Positions 1 through 8,302 of a stretch of 40,126 nt of DNA are shown piece by piece. This DNA is from Streptosporangiaceae bacterium (GTDB lineage Bacteria > Actinomycetota > Actinomycetes > Streptosporangiales > Streptosporangiaceae). The notes under the pieces were generated by a model. That model did not search any database. It had not been told where the DNA came from and saw nothing but the letters and a program-made list of their open reading frames with translations. The stretch spans positions 1 to 40,126 of the forward strand of contig JASHTQ010000127.1 in assembly GCA_030040475.1 (NCBI GenBank). Reading direction: 5' to 3'. Both the position numbers and the translations under genes were made by a program. How positions within the stretch are numbered: position 1 is the first letter of the stretch; every line of letters begins with the position of its first letter.

Positions 1-711
1 TTCGTCCAGCTCCCCTCCCCCGGGTACCTCGCGGCGGTCGGCTCGGCCCTGACCGACCCGGCCGACGTGGACGCGGTGCTGGCCCGCGGCGCGGCGCTCG
101 CGGCGGTGCTGCGCCACGAGATCGAGGCGCTGGCGGCCGGCTCGGTCGGCTACGTCGCGGTTGGCAACCCGCTCTACCCGCCGCTGCTCACCGTCGCCGG
201 GCGCGAACGGCTGACGGCCGCCGGGCTGGACACCGGCGCGGTGCTGAGCGCCCTGCTGCAGACCGACCGCGCGCTCTTCGAGGGGCTCGCGGTGCCCGAT
301 ACCTTCCGGCTCGGGCTCGACCTCACCGACTCCGGACCGCTGCCGACGACGGAGTCCGGCTACCACCCGGCTGCCGTGGACGCGCTGCTTGACGCGATCC
401 CCTTCCACCGCCTGTGCGTTGACTTCCCGGCCGACCCGCGGGCCCGGCTTCCGCTGGAGAGGGTCAAGCCCGGCCTGGTGCTCAGCCTCGGGGTGGTCGA
501 CGTGTCGGACCCGGCGCCCGAACCGGTCGAAGACCTGCTGGCCCGGATGGACCCGGTGGTCGACGAGCGCACCGAGGACGACGTGGCCATCGCGACCAAC
601 GGCGGCTTCGCCCAGTCCGCGAGCCGCCCGCTGATGACAGAAGAAGAACAGAACGCCAAGCTCCAACTGGTGGAGATGGTGGCGCGCTACTACTGGGGCA
701 ACGAGATCTGA
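1..711 (+). CDS. MetE-like (UROD/MetE superfamily) protein, 3' part
   Basis: The reading frame is open from base 1, so the gene starts outside the window; the GTG at 67 is internal. The visible 236 residues carry two marks of the cobalamin-independent methionine synthase fold: an FVQLPSPGYL strand near the left edge, matching YVQLDNPGYS of the complete paralogue at 7087-8208, and a C-terminal block ending LMTEEEQNAKLQLVEMV, matching that paralogue's SLTPQDQLKKLQLV. Full zinc-dependent members have a Cys in a [Q]CGF motif before this tail; here the equivalent reads ATNGGFA, with no Cys, so a canonical zinc-thiolate methyltransferase is doubtful. The remaining ligands lie upstream or cannot be judged. 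Methyl transfer to a thiol is known for the family; its role here is not known. Confidence 0.8.
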   Translation, partial: FVQLPSPGYLAAVGSALTDPADVDAVLARGAALAAVLRHEIEALAAGSVGYVAVGNPLYPPLLTVAGRERLTAAGLDTGAVLSALLQTDRALFEGLAVPDTFRLGLDLTDSGPLPTTESGYHPAAVDALLDAIPFHRLCVDFPADPRARLPLERVKPGLVLSLGVVDVSDPAPEPVEDLLARMDPVVDERTEDDVAIATNGGFAQSASRPLMTEEEQNAKLQLVEMVARYYWGNEI

Positions 712-744
712 ACGGCATATCCCGCGGTCGCCATTGCCTCGCCG

Positions 745-761
745 TGCAAGCTTAGATTGCA
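745..761 (+). promoter_or_regulatory. Inverted repeat TGCAA-N7-TTGCA upstream of sugar ABC operon
   Basis: The sequence TGCAAGCTTAGATTGCA has perfect 5-bp arms around a 7-nt centre, a shape seen in LysR/LacI-type operators. It contains TAGATT (753-758), which fits an actinobacterial -10 (TANNNT), but no good -35 lies 16-18 bp upstream. Its left half (TGCAAGCT) recurs upstream of the LysR gene at 15024. Function is inferred only. Confidence 0.4.
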
Positions 762-781
762 ACCCACGTCCGCAGCTACCG

Positions 782-813
782 GGGTAACCTCCCAGCACAG
801 AGTCTGGTTACCC
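782..813 (+). promoter_or_regulatory. Inverted repeat GGGTAACC/GGTTACCC in leader of ABC operon
   Basis: Perfect 8-bp arms (782-789 and 806-813) are separated by 16 nt. The element lies 106 bp before the permease ATG in a 207-bp gene-free stretch. It could be an operator for a sugar-type repressor or an RNA hairpin in the leader; sequence alone does not decide. Confidence 0.4.
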
Positions 814-918
814 AACTCCCTGAGAAATTATCTCAAGCGTGCCGTAAGTGGTTTTAGTCCATTCGGAGGGCCTTTAGGGAATGGCGGCTGCCGGTGCACC
901 AAAGAGGTTTTCGCTCTC

Positions 919-1962
919 ATGAGTAGTCCGACCGAACACGACCGCTATACGGCGGAAGACCCCGTTCCCGAGGTCGGCCATGTTTCCGACCTGCGCCAGG
1001 CTACCGGCACCGCGACGCTGGTCAAGGACCTCGCGACCCGCTCGGCGATCATCTGGATCTGGATAGCGATGATCGTCGTCTACACGCTGACCGAGCCCGG
1101 TCAGTTCTTCCGGCTCAGCGTCTTCCAGACGATTTTCAGCTCGCAGCAGGCGCTGGTCTTCCTGACGCTCGGGCTCCTGTGCACCATGTGCGTGGGAGAG
1201 TACGTCGACCTGTCGATCTGCTCGGTGCTCGGGCTGACCGCCACGATGATCCCCGTGCTCGTCGTCTATCACGGCTGGAACGTGGTCGCGGCGTCCGCGG
1301 TGGCGATCGCGGCGGCGGTCGCGGCGGGTGCCCTCAACGGAGCCCTGGTCGTCTACCTCGGCGTCAACGTCATCGTCGTGACGCTGGGCACCGGCACGTT
1401 CCTGCTCGGGCTGACGCTGTGGATGTCGAACCTCGGCGAGGTCGTCGGGCTGAGCAGTTCGTTCGCCTCGCTCGACCTGCACGGCATCGGCGGCCTGCCG
1501 ATCTCCTTCTACTACGGCGCCGCGCTCGTCGTCGTGTTCGCCTACATCCTCGGCTGGACCCCGCTTGGCCGGCGCATGCGGTTCGTCGGGGCCAGCCCGG
1601 AGGTGGCCCGGCTCAGCGGGATCCGGGTCAGCAGGATCCGCTTCGGCTCGTTCGTCATGGCCGGGCTGCTGTGCGGGCTCGGCGGGATGCTGGCCAGCGC
1701 GGGGATCGGAGGGTTCGACCCGAACTCCAGCCAGACGTACCTGCTGCCGACATTCGCCACGGTGATGCTCGGGACCGCGGTGATCCAGCCGGGCCGGTTC
1801 AACCCCATCGGCACGTTCGTGGCGATCTACTTCCTCGCCACCGGAATCTTGGGCATCGAGCTGCTCGGCGCCGCCGGCTGGGTGTCCGACGTCTTTTACG
1901 GGGGCTCGCTCGTGGTGGCGGTGACGATCGCCACGCTGCTGCGGCGGCGACTAGCCGGCTAG
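919..1962 (+). CDS. Sugar-type (CUT2) ABC transporter permease
   Basis: This 347-residue, strongly hydrophobic protein has about eight to ten membrane segments and the RbsC-like pattern: a cytosolic N-terminus, segments such as IIWIWIAMIVVYTL and ALVFLTLGLLCTMCVGEYVDLS, and a late GRRMRFVGASPEVARLSGIRV loop that contacts the ATPase. It is expected to form the membrane channel of a ribose/xylose-class importer. An in-frame TTG at 757 would add 54 residues of poor membrane-protein character, so ATG 919 is preferred; AGAGG at 903-907 lies slightly far upstream (11 nt). It is first in an operon with the binding protein (31-bp gap) and double ATPase. The substrate is unknown; the neighbouring hydroxyacid dehydrogenase suggests a sugar acid or related compound. 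Confidence 0.88.
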   Translation: MSSPTEHDRYTAEDPVPEVGHVSDLRQATGTATLVKDLATRSAIIWIWIAMIVVYTLTEPGQFFRLSVFQTIFSSQQALVFLTLGLLCTMCVGEYVDLSICSVLGLTATMIPVLVVYHGWNVVAASAVAIAAAVAAGALNGALVVYLGVNVIVVTLGTGTFLLGLTLWMSNLGEVVGLSSSFASLDLHGIGGLPISFYYGAALVVVFAYILGWTPLGRRMRFVGASPEVARLSGIRVSRIRFGSFVMAGLLCGLGGMLASAGIGGFDPNSSQTYLLPTFATVMLGTAVIQPGRFNPIGTFVAIYFLATGILGIELLGAAGWVSDVFYGGSLVVAVTIATLLRRRLAG

Positions 1963-1993
1963 CCGGCCACCCCGGATAAATCGGAGGAGGAAC

Positions 1994-3217
1994 ATGAAAC
2001 GCCATGTTGATAGAGCGGAAGGAAGACCGGTCACGGGACCGGGATCACGTGTCGCGATGAAAACGCTGGTCTCGGCCTCGGTGCTCGTGATTGCGGTGAC
2101 GGCGTGCAGCTCGTCGTCGGCGCCGTCGTCGTCGTCGGCGCCGGCCTCAGGCACCGCCTCGGCGGCGGCCGCCACCTCGCCCGGGGTGGCGTACGCGCAA
2201 CAGCAGATCGCCGCCGCCATGAAGGAACCGGCGGCGCCGGTGCCCACCACGCCGATCAGCAACCTTGCCTCGCTGAAGGGCAAGACGATCTATTACGTCC
2301 CGATCAGCTCCGACGTCCCCGCGTTCGCGATCACCGCCGCGGCGATGAAGACCGCCCTGGCCAGCGTGGGGGTCAACCTCGACGTGTGCAGCGGCAACTT
2401 CAACCCGTCGCAGTTCGCCGCCTGCTTCAGCCAGGCGATAGGCGCGCATGCCGCGGCGATAGTCTCCGACGCCATCCCGTTCCAGCTGACCGCGAGCCTG
2501 ATCAAGAAGGCCAGCGCCCAGGGCACCGGGGTCGTGGTGACCGATCAGGACGTGATCCCCGGCCGCCCGCTCGGCAAGAACATCGCCTACATCCCGGGCA
2601 ACGACGAGCAGTACCGGCTGACCCAGGACTGGATCATCGCGGACTCGGGCGGCAAGGCCGACGTCCTCGAGCTGGAGGCCACCGACTCGCCGACGTCGAC
2701 GGCGGCGACCCAGTACTACGCGATCCCGGAGCTGAAGGCGCGCTGCCCCGGCTGCACGATGACGCTGCTCAAGTTCTCTTCCTCCAGCGAGCAGGACCTG
2801 CCGTCGCTGGTCAGCGCGGCACTGCTGAAGAACCCGAACATCGATTACATCTCCCCGCAGTACGACCAGTACGTCGCGTTCGTCATCCAGGGGATCCAGG
2901 ACGCGAACGCGACCGCCAGGGTGAAGATGGCGGCCAGCGCGGCGGCGCTTTCCGGTCTTCAGGACGTGGCCTCGCCGTCCTCGACGGTGAAGGCGGAGGT
3001 CGCGGACAACCAGGTGTATAACGGGTGGATCGACGCCGACGAGGCGCTGCGGATGGCGCTCGGCCAGGCGGCGGTGTCCTACTCCATCCCGATCCGGCTG
3101 TTCACCTCGGCGAACATAACCGGCGTCCAGCTGAATAATGCCGGTCAGGCCTCCGGAGACTGGTTCGGCTCGACCAGCTACCAGCAGCAGTTCAAGCAGC
3201 TGTGGGGGGTGAGCTGA
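1994..3217 (+). CDS. ABC transporter sugar-type substrate-binding lipoprotein
   Basis: The gene encodes 407 residues. The N-terminus has a long basic stretch, a hydrophobic segment (LVSASVLVIAV) and a lipobox ending VTAC at about residue 37, so the mature protein should be lipid-anchored outside the membrane. A Ser/Ala-rich linker follows, then a periplasmic-binding-protein type I fold (TIYYVPISSDVPAFAITAAAMK..., a repeating alpha/beta pattern with IVSDAIPFQLT and ADVLELEATDSP). Start ATG 1994 is backed by GGAGGAGG at 1983-1990; ATG 2057 (codon 22) would also keep a full signal peptide. It lies between the permease and the ATPase, an order seen in CUT2 systems. Ligand specificity cannot be read by eye. 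Confidence 0.88.
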   Translation: MKRHVDRAEGRPVTGPGSRVAMKTLVSASVLVIAVTACSSSSAPSSSSAPASGTASAAAATSPGVAYAQQQIAAAMKEPAAPVPTTPISNLASLKGKTIYYVPISSDVPAFAITAAAMKTALASVGVNLDVCSGNFNPSQFAACFSQAIGAHAAAIVSDAIPFQLTASLIKKASAQGTGVVVTDQDVIPGRPLGKNIAYIPGNDEQYRLTQDWIIADSGGKADVLELEATDSPTSTAATQYYAIPELKARCPGCTMTLLKFSSSSEQDLPSLVSAALLKNPNIDYISPQYDQYVAFVIQGIQDANATARVKMAASAAALSGLQDVASPSSTVKAEVADNQVYNGWIDADEALRMALGQAAVSYSIPIRLFTSANITGVQLNNAGQASGDWFGSTSYQQQFKQLWGVS

Positions 3218-3226
3218 GCGGAGGCA

Positions 3227-4867
3227 ATGAGCTTCGCCGACCTCCCGCACCCTAAGGCGGGAGCCGCGGCGCCGTTTCCGGCCGCGCCGCGGCTCCGCGC
3301 CACGGGGATATCCAAGACGTTCCGGGCGACGCGTGCCCTGGCCGACGTGGACCTCGATATCCGGCCGGGGGAACTGCACGGGCTCGTCGGGCAGAACGGC
3401 TCGGGCAAGTCGACGCTGATGAAGATCCTGTCCGGCTACCACCCGCCGGACCCGGGCGGCCGGCTGGAGCTGGACGGGCGCGAGGTGCGGCTGCCGCTGC
3501 ACGTGACCGACCTTCAGCGTCACGGGATCGCGGTCGTGCACCAGAGCCTCGGCCTGATCGGCGAGTTCAGCGTCCTGGAGAACATGCGCGTGGGCCGGCT
3601 GAAGGCCGCCCGCTGGTCGCGGCGGATCCGCTGGTCGCACGAGCGCCAGCAGGCCATGCGGGTCTTCGAGCGGCTGGGGCAGGCGGTCGACCTGCGCCGT
3701 CCGGTCCGCGAGCTGTCGGCGGAGCACCGGGCGACGGTGGGGATCGCGCGGGCGCTGCAGGACCACGAGCCCGGTCAGGGGGTGATACTGCTTGACGAGG
3801 CGACGCGCGCGCTGACGCGCCGGACCCTCGAGCACTTCTACGATCTGCTGCGCACCGTCCTGGACGAGGGGGCGTCGGCGGTCCTGGTCAGCCATCGCCT
3901 CGAGGAGGTGCTCGGGGTCTGCGACCGGGTGACCGTGCTGCGCGACGGACAGCTGGTCGCCGCGGGAGTGCCCGCCAAGGAACTCGACGAGGCGCAGCTC
4001 ACCCGGCTGATGATCGGCTACGAGCACGGCGCGCACGCCAGGCGGGAGCGCGCGGCCGGGACCGGCTCTGGGGCCGGCTCTGGGGCCGGCTCTGGGGCTG
4101 GCTCTGGGGCCGGCTGGGTGGCCGAGGTCGCCGGCCTGCGGGGCGACGTGGTGGCCGACTTCAGCCTGCGCATCGGCCGCGGCGAGATCGTGGGCATCAC
4201 CGGCCTGGCGGGCAGCGGCTTCGAGGAGGTCCCCTACCTGCTGGGCGGCGCGCAGCGGGCGCGGGGCGGCACGATCAGCATCGGCGAGCGGTCGACGGAT
4301 CTCGCCGCCAGGCGCGGCGCCGGCATCGATCGGCTGATCGGGGCGGGTATCTTCCTCGTCCCGGAAAAACGCGACGAGGAGGGGCTCGCCCTCGAGCTGA
4401 GCATGCTGGACAACATGACGCTGCCCCGCGTCGGCGAACGAGGGTCCCCCTGGTCGATCGGCCGGTCCTGGCAGGAACGCGAGGTCGGGGAGATGATCCG
4501 CAGGCTCGGCATCACGCCGCCGCGGCCCGGGGCGCTTGTCTCCACGCTCAGCGGCGGCAACCAGCAGAAGGTGCTGCTCGCCAAGTGGCTCGCGGGCGGG
4601 CCACGGCTGCTCCTGCTGCACGAGCCGACCCAGGGGGTGGATGTCGGCGCGCGGCGCGACATCATCGACGCCCTGCGCGCCGAGGCCGCCGGCGGCTGCG
4701 GGATCGTGATGGCCGCCACCGATGCGGGAGACCTGGCCGCGATGTGCGACCGGGTGCTGATCATGCGGGACGGGCGGGTGATAGCGGAACTCACCGGAGA
4801 ACTCGACCAGGATCAGATCGTGGCAGCGACGTTCCGCCCCGGCCGGCCGGGCGATGGCTCCGGGTGA
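3227..4867 (+). CDS. Double-NBD sugar ABC transporter ATPase (RbsA/XylG type)
   Basis: The 546 residues hold two fused nucleotide-binding domains. NBD1 (about 22-265) has Walker A GQNGSGKST (55-63), Walker B ending VILLDEA and H-loop VLVSHRLEEV, but its signature is LSAEHRAT and the D-loop region reads LDEATRALTRR, both away from the usual forms. NBD2 (about 298-535) has a degenerate Walker A (GLAGSGFEE), normal for this class, and an intact signature LSGGNQQK with Walker B LLLLHEPTQGVD. The domains are joined by a GSGA-repeat linker at residues 280-295. It powers import with the permease and binding protein just upstream; the start follows a GGAGG motif 9 bp after the previous stop. Confidence 0.9.
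   Translation: MSFADLPHPKAGAAAPFPAAPRLRATGISKTFRATRALADVDLDIRPGELHGLVGQNGSGKSTLMKILSGYHPPDPGGRLELDGREVRLPLHVTDLQRHGIAVVHQSLGLIGEFSVLENMRVGRLKAARWSRRIRWSHERQQAMRVFERLGQAVDLRRPVRELSAEHRATVGIARALQDHEPGQGVILLDEATRALTRRTLEHFYDLLRTVLDEGASAVLVSHRLEEVLGVCDRVTVLRDGQLVAAGVPAKELDEAQLTRLMIGYEHGAHARRERAAGTGSGAGSGAGSGAGSGAGWVAEVAGLRGDVVADFSLRIGRGEIVGITGLAGSGFEEVPYLLGGAQRARGGTISIGERSTDLAARRGAGIDRLIGAGIFLVPEKRDEEGLALELSMLDNMTLPRVGERGSPWSIGRSWQEREVGEMIRRLGITPPRPGALVSTLSGGNQQKVLLAKWLAGGPRLLLLHEPTQGVDVGARRDIIDALRAEAAGGCGIVMAATDAGDLAAMCDRVLIMRDGRVIAELTGELDQDQIVAATFRPGRPGDGSG
4064..4111 (+). repeat. 12-bp tandem repeat (x4) coding a GSGA linker
   Basis: Four in-frame copies of GGCTCTGGGGCC (the third ends in CT instead of CC) encode (Gly-Ser-Gly-Ala)4 between the two ATPase domains. 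Copy number changes would keep the frame and lengthen or shorten the linker. Confidence 0.9.
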
Positions 4868-4879
4868 TGGCTCCGGGTG

Positions 4880-5869
4880 ATGGCTGAGGTGGCGAAGCTG
4901 CGGATGCTGGTGGTCGACCGGCGCTGCGACTGGTACGAGGCGGCGCTGCGCGACGCGTTCGGTGGCGTGGAGATCATCGCCGCCGCGTCGTTTGCCGACG
5001 CGGAGCCGTACCTGGCGGGCACCCAGGTGCTCGCGACCATGGGGGTCCCGCTGCCCGGCATTCACTTCAGCGCCGAGGTCGCCGCCCGGATGCCGCGCCT
5101 GGAATGGGTGCAGTGCCTGATCAGCGGGCACGAGCACATCCGGAAGGCGCTGGCAGGGCGCGACGTGCTCGTCACGACGGCCGCGGGCATCCACGGACCG
5201 CAGATGTCGGAGATGGCGCTGCTGCACATGCTCGCGCTGGCGCGCGGCGTTCCCGCGATGCTCCGCAACCAGGCGGCGCGGACCTGGGAGCGCGTGCCCC
5301 AGCGCATGCTGGCGTCCAGGACCGTGGGCATCGTCGGCATGGGCGCGGTCGGCATGCACCTGGCGGGCGTCTGCCGGGCGTTCGGCATGCGCGTCTACGG
5401 TTTCTCGCGCACGGTCAGGCCCGTTCCCGGGGTGGACCGGATGTTCGGCCGGGATGAACTCGTCGGTGTCGCCCCTTCGCTGGACTTCCTGGTGCTTGTC
5501 GTGCCCGCGCCGTCGGACGGCCGCCCGCTCGTCGACGCCGAACTGCTCGCGGCCATGAAGCCCACGGCGTACCTGGTCAGCCTCGGGCGCGGCGCGGTGG
5601 TGGACGAGGACGCCCTGGTCGCGGCGCTGCGGTCGGGGACGATCGCGGGAGCCGGCCTGGACGTGTTCGCGGTCGAGCCGCTGCCCGCCGACAGCGCGCT
5701 GTGGCAGCTGGAGAACGTGATCGTGACGCCGCACGCGGGCGGCCACCATGACCTGTACGCGGAGCAGACGCTGTCGGTCCTGGAGCCGAACCTGCGCGCC
5801 TACGTCGCGGGCCGCCGCGACCAGATGGTCAACCTGGTTTCCAGAGAGGACAGCGATGACTTTTCCTGA
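4880..5869 (+). CDS. NAD-dependent D-2-hydroxyacid dehydrogenase
   Basis: The product has 329 residues. The NAD-binding motif GIVGMGAVG sits at 150-158, and the catalytic triad of the D-isomer-specific 2-hydroxyacid dehydrogenase family is intact: Arg237 in SLGRGAVV, Glu266 in FAVEPLP and His285 in TPHAGG. It should reduce a 2-oxoacid or oxidise a D-2-hydroxyacid in the cytosol. The ORF could also begin at GTG 4877; both starts sit just after the ATPase stop (4867), where GATGGCTCCGGGT is directly duplicated, and no strong ribosome site is visible, so translational coupling is likely. It overlaps the next gene by 14 bp. The link to the transporter suggests metabolism of the imported compound (inference). 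Confidence 0.9.
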   Translation: MAEVAKLRMLVVDRRCDWYEAALRDAFGGVEIIAAASFADAEPYLAGTQVLATMGVPLPGIHFSAEVAARMPRLEWVQCLISGHEHIRKALAGRDVLVTTAAGIHGPQMSEMALLHMLALARGVPAMLRNQAARTWERVPQRMLASRTVGIVGMGAVGMHLAGVCRAFGMRVYGFSRTVRPVPGVDRMFGRDELVGVAPSLDFLVLVVPAPSDGRPLVDAELLAAMKPTAYLVSLGRGAVVDEDALVAALRSGTIAGAGLDVFAVEPLPADSALWQLENVIVTPHAGGHHDLYAEQTLSVLEPNLRAYVAGRRDQMVNLVSREDSDDFS

Positions 5870-7058
5870 GGTTCTCTCCGAGCGCCTCAACACCCCGATC
5901 CCGACGGCGGAACTCGAGCGCCGCTGGGCGGCGGTGCGCGAGGCGATGCGCGCCGAGCAGGTCGACGTGCTGCTCGTGCAGAACAACTCCGAGTGCGTCG
6001 GCGGCTACGTCCGGTGGCTGACCGACATGCCCGCGGGCTACTACCCGACGACGGTCGTCTTCCCGCGGGAGTCGGCGATGACCGTGATCGCGCACGGCGT
6101 CCTCGGCGAGGTCCGCGACCTGCAGGACGGGACCGACGGCGTCTGGCGCGGCGTCGAGCGCCTGGTGTCGACCGCGAGCTTCCCGTCCGCGCCCTATACG
6201 CGCGAGTACGACGCCGGGTTCGCGCTCAGGGCGCTCGAGCCGTTCCAGCGGTCCACGATCGGGCTGGTCGGCACGTACCAGATGTCGTTCGCGTTCGGCG
6301 AGTGCGTCAGGCGCGGGCTGCCCGGCGCGCGCCTGGTGGAGTCCTCCGACCTTGTCGACCGGATCAAGGCGATCAAGTCCCCGGCGGAGCGGGAGCTGAT
6401 CCGGGCGACCGCCGCGCTGCAGGACGAGGTGATGCAGGCGGCGCTTGACGCCGTGGAGCCCGGGAAGAAGGAGAGCGACGTCATCGCCGTCGCGCGGCGG
6501 CGCGCGCAGGAACTCGGCAGCGAGGCCGGGATCTACCTGGCGGGCGCGGCGCCGTTCGGCACGCCCGCCCCGACCAAACCGCGGCACCACCAGAACCGGG
6601 TGCTTCGATACGGCGACGTGTTCGCCCTGCTCGTCGAGGTCGACGGTCCCGGTGGCCTGTACACCGAGCTCGGCCGGACGTGCACGCTCGGGCCAGTCCC
6701 CCAGCAGGTCGCCGAGGAGTTCGAGTTCACGCTTCAGGCGCGCCGGTTCACCCTCGACCAGCTGCGGCCGGGTCATCGCGCCGCCGACATCTTCGAGGCC
6801 TACAACGAGTTCATGCGCTCGAACGGCCGCCCGCAGGAGCGGCGCATCCACTGTCACGCCCAGGGCTACGACCTCGTCGAGCGCCCGTTCATCCGCTTCG
6901 ACGAGACGATGGCGATCGAGCCGGACATGAACATGGCGTGCCATCCGAAGTACATGCGCGACGGGGTGTTCTCCTGGGTCTGCGACAACTACCTGATCGG
7001 CCCGGACGGCCCGGGACCGCGGCTGCACACGTTCCCCGAGGTGATCGTCGAACGGTAG
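5856..7058 (+). CDS. M24-fold (aminopeptidase P/creatinase-like) protein with altered metal site
   Basis: This 400-residue protein has a creatinase-like N-terminal domain (ERRWAAVREAMRAEQVDVLL) and a pita-bread C-terminal domain starting near IKSPAEREL. In active M24 metallopeptidases five ligands (D, D, H, E, E) bind two metals. Here the first block reads VEVDGPGGLYTELGRT, with Glu271 where the second Asp is expected; His334 (HCHAQGYD) and Glu355 (AIEPDM) are present, but the last Glu is replaced by Cys376 (WVCDNY). So peptidase activity is doubtful; creatinase and DddP-type lyases are precedents for non-peptidase M24 proteins. The start is ATG 5856 with AGAGAGGA at 5843-5850; a longer frame from 5748 lies inside the previous gene and was not used. 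It shares an operon with the dehydrogenase. Confidence 0.85.
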   Translation: MTFPEVLSERLNTPIPTAELERRWAAVREAMRAEQVDVLLVQNNSECVGGYVRWLTDMPAGYYPTTVVFPRESAMTVIAHGVLGEVRDLQDGTDGVWRGVERLVSTASFPSAPYTREYDAGFALRALEPFQRSTIGLVGTYQMSFAFGECVRRGLPGARLVESSDLVDRIKAIKSPAERELIRATAALQDEVMQAALDAVEPGKKESDVIAVARRRAQELGSEAGIYLAGAAPFGTPAPTKPRHHQNRVLRYGDVFALLVEVDGPGGLYTELGRTCTLGPVPQQVAEEFEFTLQARRFTLDQLRPGHRAADIFEAYNEFMRSNGRPQERRIHCHAQGYDLVERPFIRFDETMAIEPDMNMACHPKYMRDGVFSWVCDNYLIGPDGPGPRLHTFPEVIVER

Positions 7059-7089
7059 CCGTCGGGCCGTCGGGCCGTCGGGGCCGTCA
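7058..7089 (+). repeat. 8-bp tandem repeat between convergent genes
   Basis: Three exact copies of GCCGTCGG plus a partial fourth fill the 28-bp gap between the M24 gene and the converging MetE-like gene. I see no convincing terminator hairpin in it. Confidence 0.75.
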
Positions 7090-8208
7090 GCCGGTCAGGC
7101 CCCACGCCGCGTTCGCGGCGTCCCCTACGAGCTGGAGCTTTTTGAGCTGGTCCTGTGGTGTCAGGCTGTTGCCGCCCAGGGCGACCGACGCGAAGCCGCA
7201 TTGCGGGCTGACCGCGAGGTCGTCGAGGTCGATCAGGGCCGCGGCCTCGTCGATCCGCGCGACAAGCTCGTCCAGGTCCTCCAGCCGCGGTGTCTTCGTG
7301 CTGACCAGGCCGAGGACGACCATCTTCCCGCTTGGCACGTATCGCAGCGGTTCGAAGCCCCCGGCGCGCTCGTCGTCGAACTCGAGCAGGAAGCGGTCGA
7401 CGGGAAGCGAGCCGAACAGGCGCTCGGCGATCGGGGCGTAACTGCCCTCGGCGAGCCACCGGCTCGAGTTATTTCCCCGGCAGACGTGCATGCCGATCGA
7501 TGCCCCGGCCGGCCGCCGCAGGCCGGCGACGGCCGCCGTGTCGGCCGCGAGCATCCGCTCGAACGCCCCGGTGTCGTGGCTCTTCTGGCTGCCGTCCCCG
7601 GATCGCGCGTGCGAGCGCAGGAAGCGGCTGTAGCCAGGATTATCGAGCTGCACGTATATCACGCCCTGACCGAAGAGCGCCTCGATCCGTGACCGGGTCC
7701 AGGCCGCGAGCTCGGCACCGAGTTCCTCCCGGGAGTCGTAGACCCGGTCGGTCACGCCGTCTCGCCAGCAGTTCTCCGCGACGAACCCCGGCGCGATCAG
7801 CGTCATCTTGAGGTGACCCCTGGTCAGCGTGCGCAGGAATGCGACGTCGCGGTCGGCTGTCCGGCCTCCCGGGGTGAGGCGCTCGGTGACGATGTACTGC
7901 ACGCCCGGCAGCGTGACGGTGCCGCCGGGCCCGCGCCATGGCATCTCGGCTTCCTCGGCGGTGAAGCCGTCGAAGGCGTCGACGACCCCGGACCTGAAGT
8001 CGCGGCGCCGGAACTCCCCGTCGGTGAAGATCTCCAGGCCGGCCTTCTTCTGCATCCTGACCGCGGCCGAGATCGCCTCGTTCTCGGCTGCGGAGAGCTC
8101 ATCGGGCCCGATCATCCCGGCCTCGGCACGCCGCCGGGCCTCGAGCAGCGCGGGCGGCCGCAGCAGGCTGCCGACGTGGTCCGCGTGGAACCTGTACGTT
8201 TCGGCCAT
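7087..8208 (-). CDS. Cobalamin-independent methionine-synthase-like methyltransferase
   Basis: This 373-residue protein belongs to the short MetE family (one C-terminal-type barrel, like YxjG/YxjH). It begins with the typical RFHADHVGSLLRP, has YVQLDNPGYS in mid-protein and carries a plausible zinc set: His241 and Cys243 in GMHVCRGN, Glu276 or Glu280 in LLEFDDER, and Cys337 in SPQCGFAS. The family moves methyl groups from folate or other donors to thiols; short stand-alone members rarely have a proven substrate. GGGAGG at 8214-8219 gives a well-spaced ribosome site. That site lies inside a broken alpha/beta-hydrolase 5' end (8213-8302), which is unusual. It is convergent with the M24 gene and divergent from the aldehyde dehydrogenase operon. 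Confidence 0.9.
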   Translation of the reverse strand: MAETYRFHADHVGSLLRPPALLEARRRAEAGMIGPDELSAAENEAISAAVRMQKKAGLEIFTDGEFRRRDFRSGVVDAFDGFTAEEAEMPWRGPGGTVTLPGVQYIVTERLTPGGRTADRDVAFLRTLTRGHLKMTLIAPGFVAENCWRDGVTDRVYDSREELGAELAAWTRSRIEALFGQGVIYVQLDNPGYSRFLRSHARSGDGSQKSHDTGAFERMLAADTAAVAGLRRPAGASIGMHVCRGNNSSRWLAEGSYAPIAERLFGSLPVDRFLLEFDDERAGGFEPLRYVPSGKMVVLGLVSTKTPRLEDLDELVARIDEAAALIDLDDLAVSPQCGFASVALGGNSLTPQDQLKKLQLVGDAANAAWGLTG

Positions 8209-8212
8209 CCGC

Positions 8213-8302
8213 GCCTCCCGCGCCGTGCGCGAACACCACGGCCGGGCCCGCTCCGTGGGCTTCGTAATAGATCCTGACTCCGTCAGCGACGGCAGTGCTC
8301 AT
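8213..8302 (-). pseudogene. 5' remnant of an alpha/beta-hydrolase gene
   Basis: On the minus strand an ATG at 8300-8302 opens 30 codons whose product contains DGVRIYYEAHG and GPAVVFAHGAGG. This is the first strand and oxyanion-loop segment of an alpha/beta hydrolase, close to GVYYEVHGSGPAVLFVHG of the hydrolase at 19759 and DVYYEIHGEG of that at 31532. The similarity stops at GAGG, exactly where the others continue H-AAWWQQV; the frame then runs out of register into the MetE-like gene and ends at 8099. No nucleophile Ser or later part exists here, so it is a deletion remnant whose leader now precedes the MetE-like gene. Confidence 0.75.

Noticed and set aside
757..918. TTG-initiated extension of the sugar permease
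   Set aside because: The added 54 residues do not resemble a permease N-terminus and the region holds operator-like repeats; ATG 919 is better.
2147..5986. Minus-strand open frame of about 1279 codons
   Set aside because: It lies antisense to four well-supported genes, is Arg/Asp/Gly-biased and shows no domain; long antisense frames are common at this GC content.
7058..7089. Possible bidirectional terminator between convergent genes
   Set aside because: The sequence is a simple 8-bp tandem repeat and lacks a stable stem-loop or T-run.
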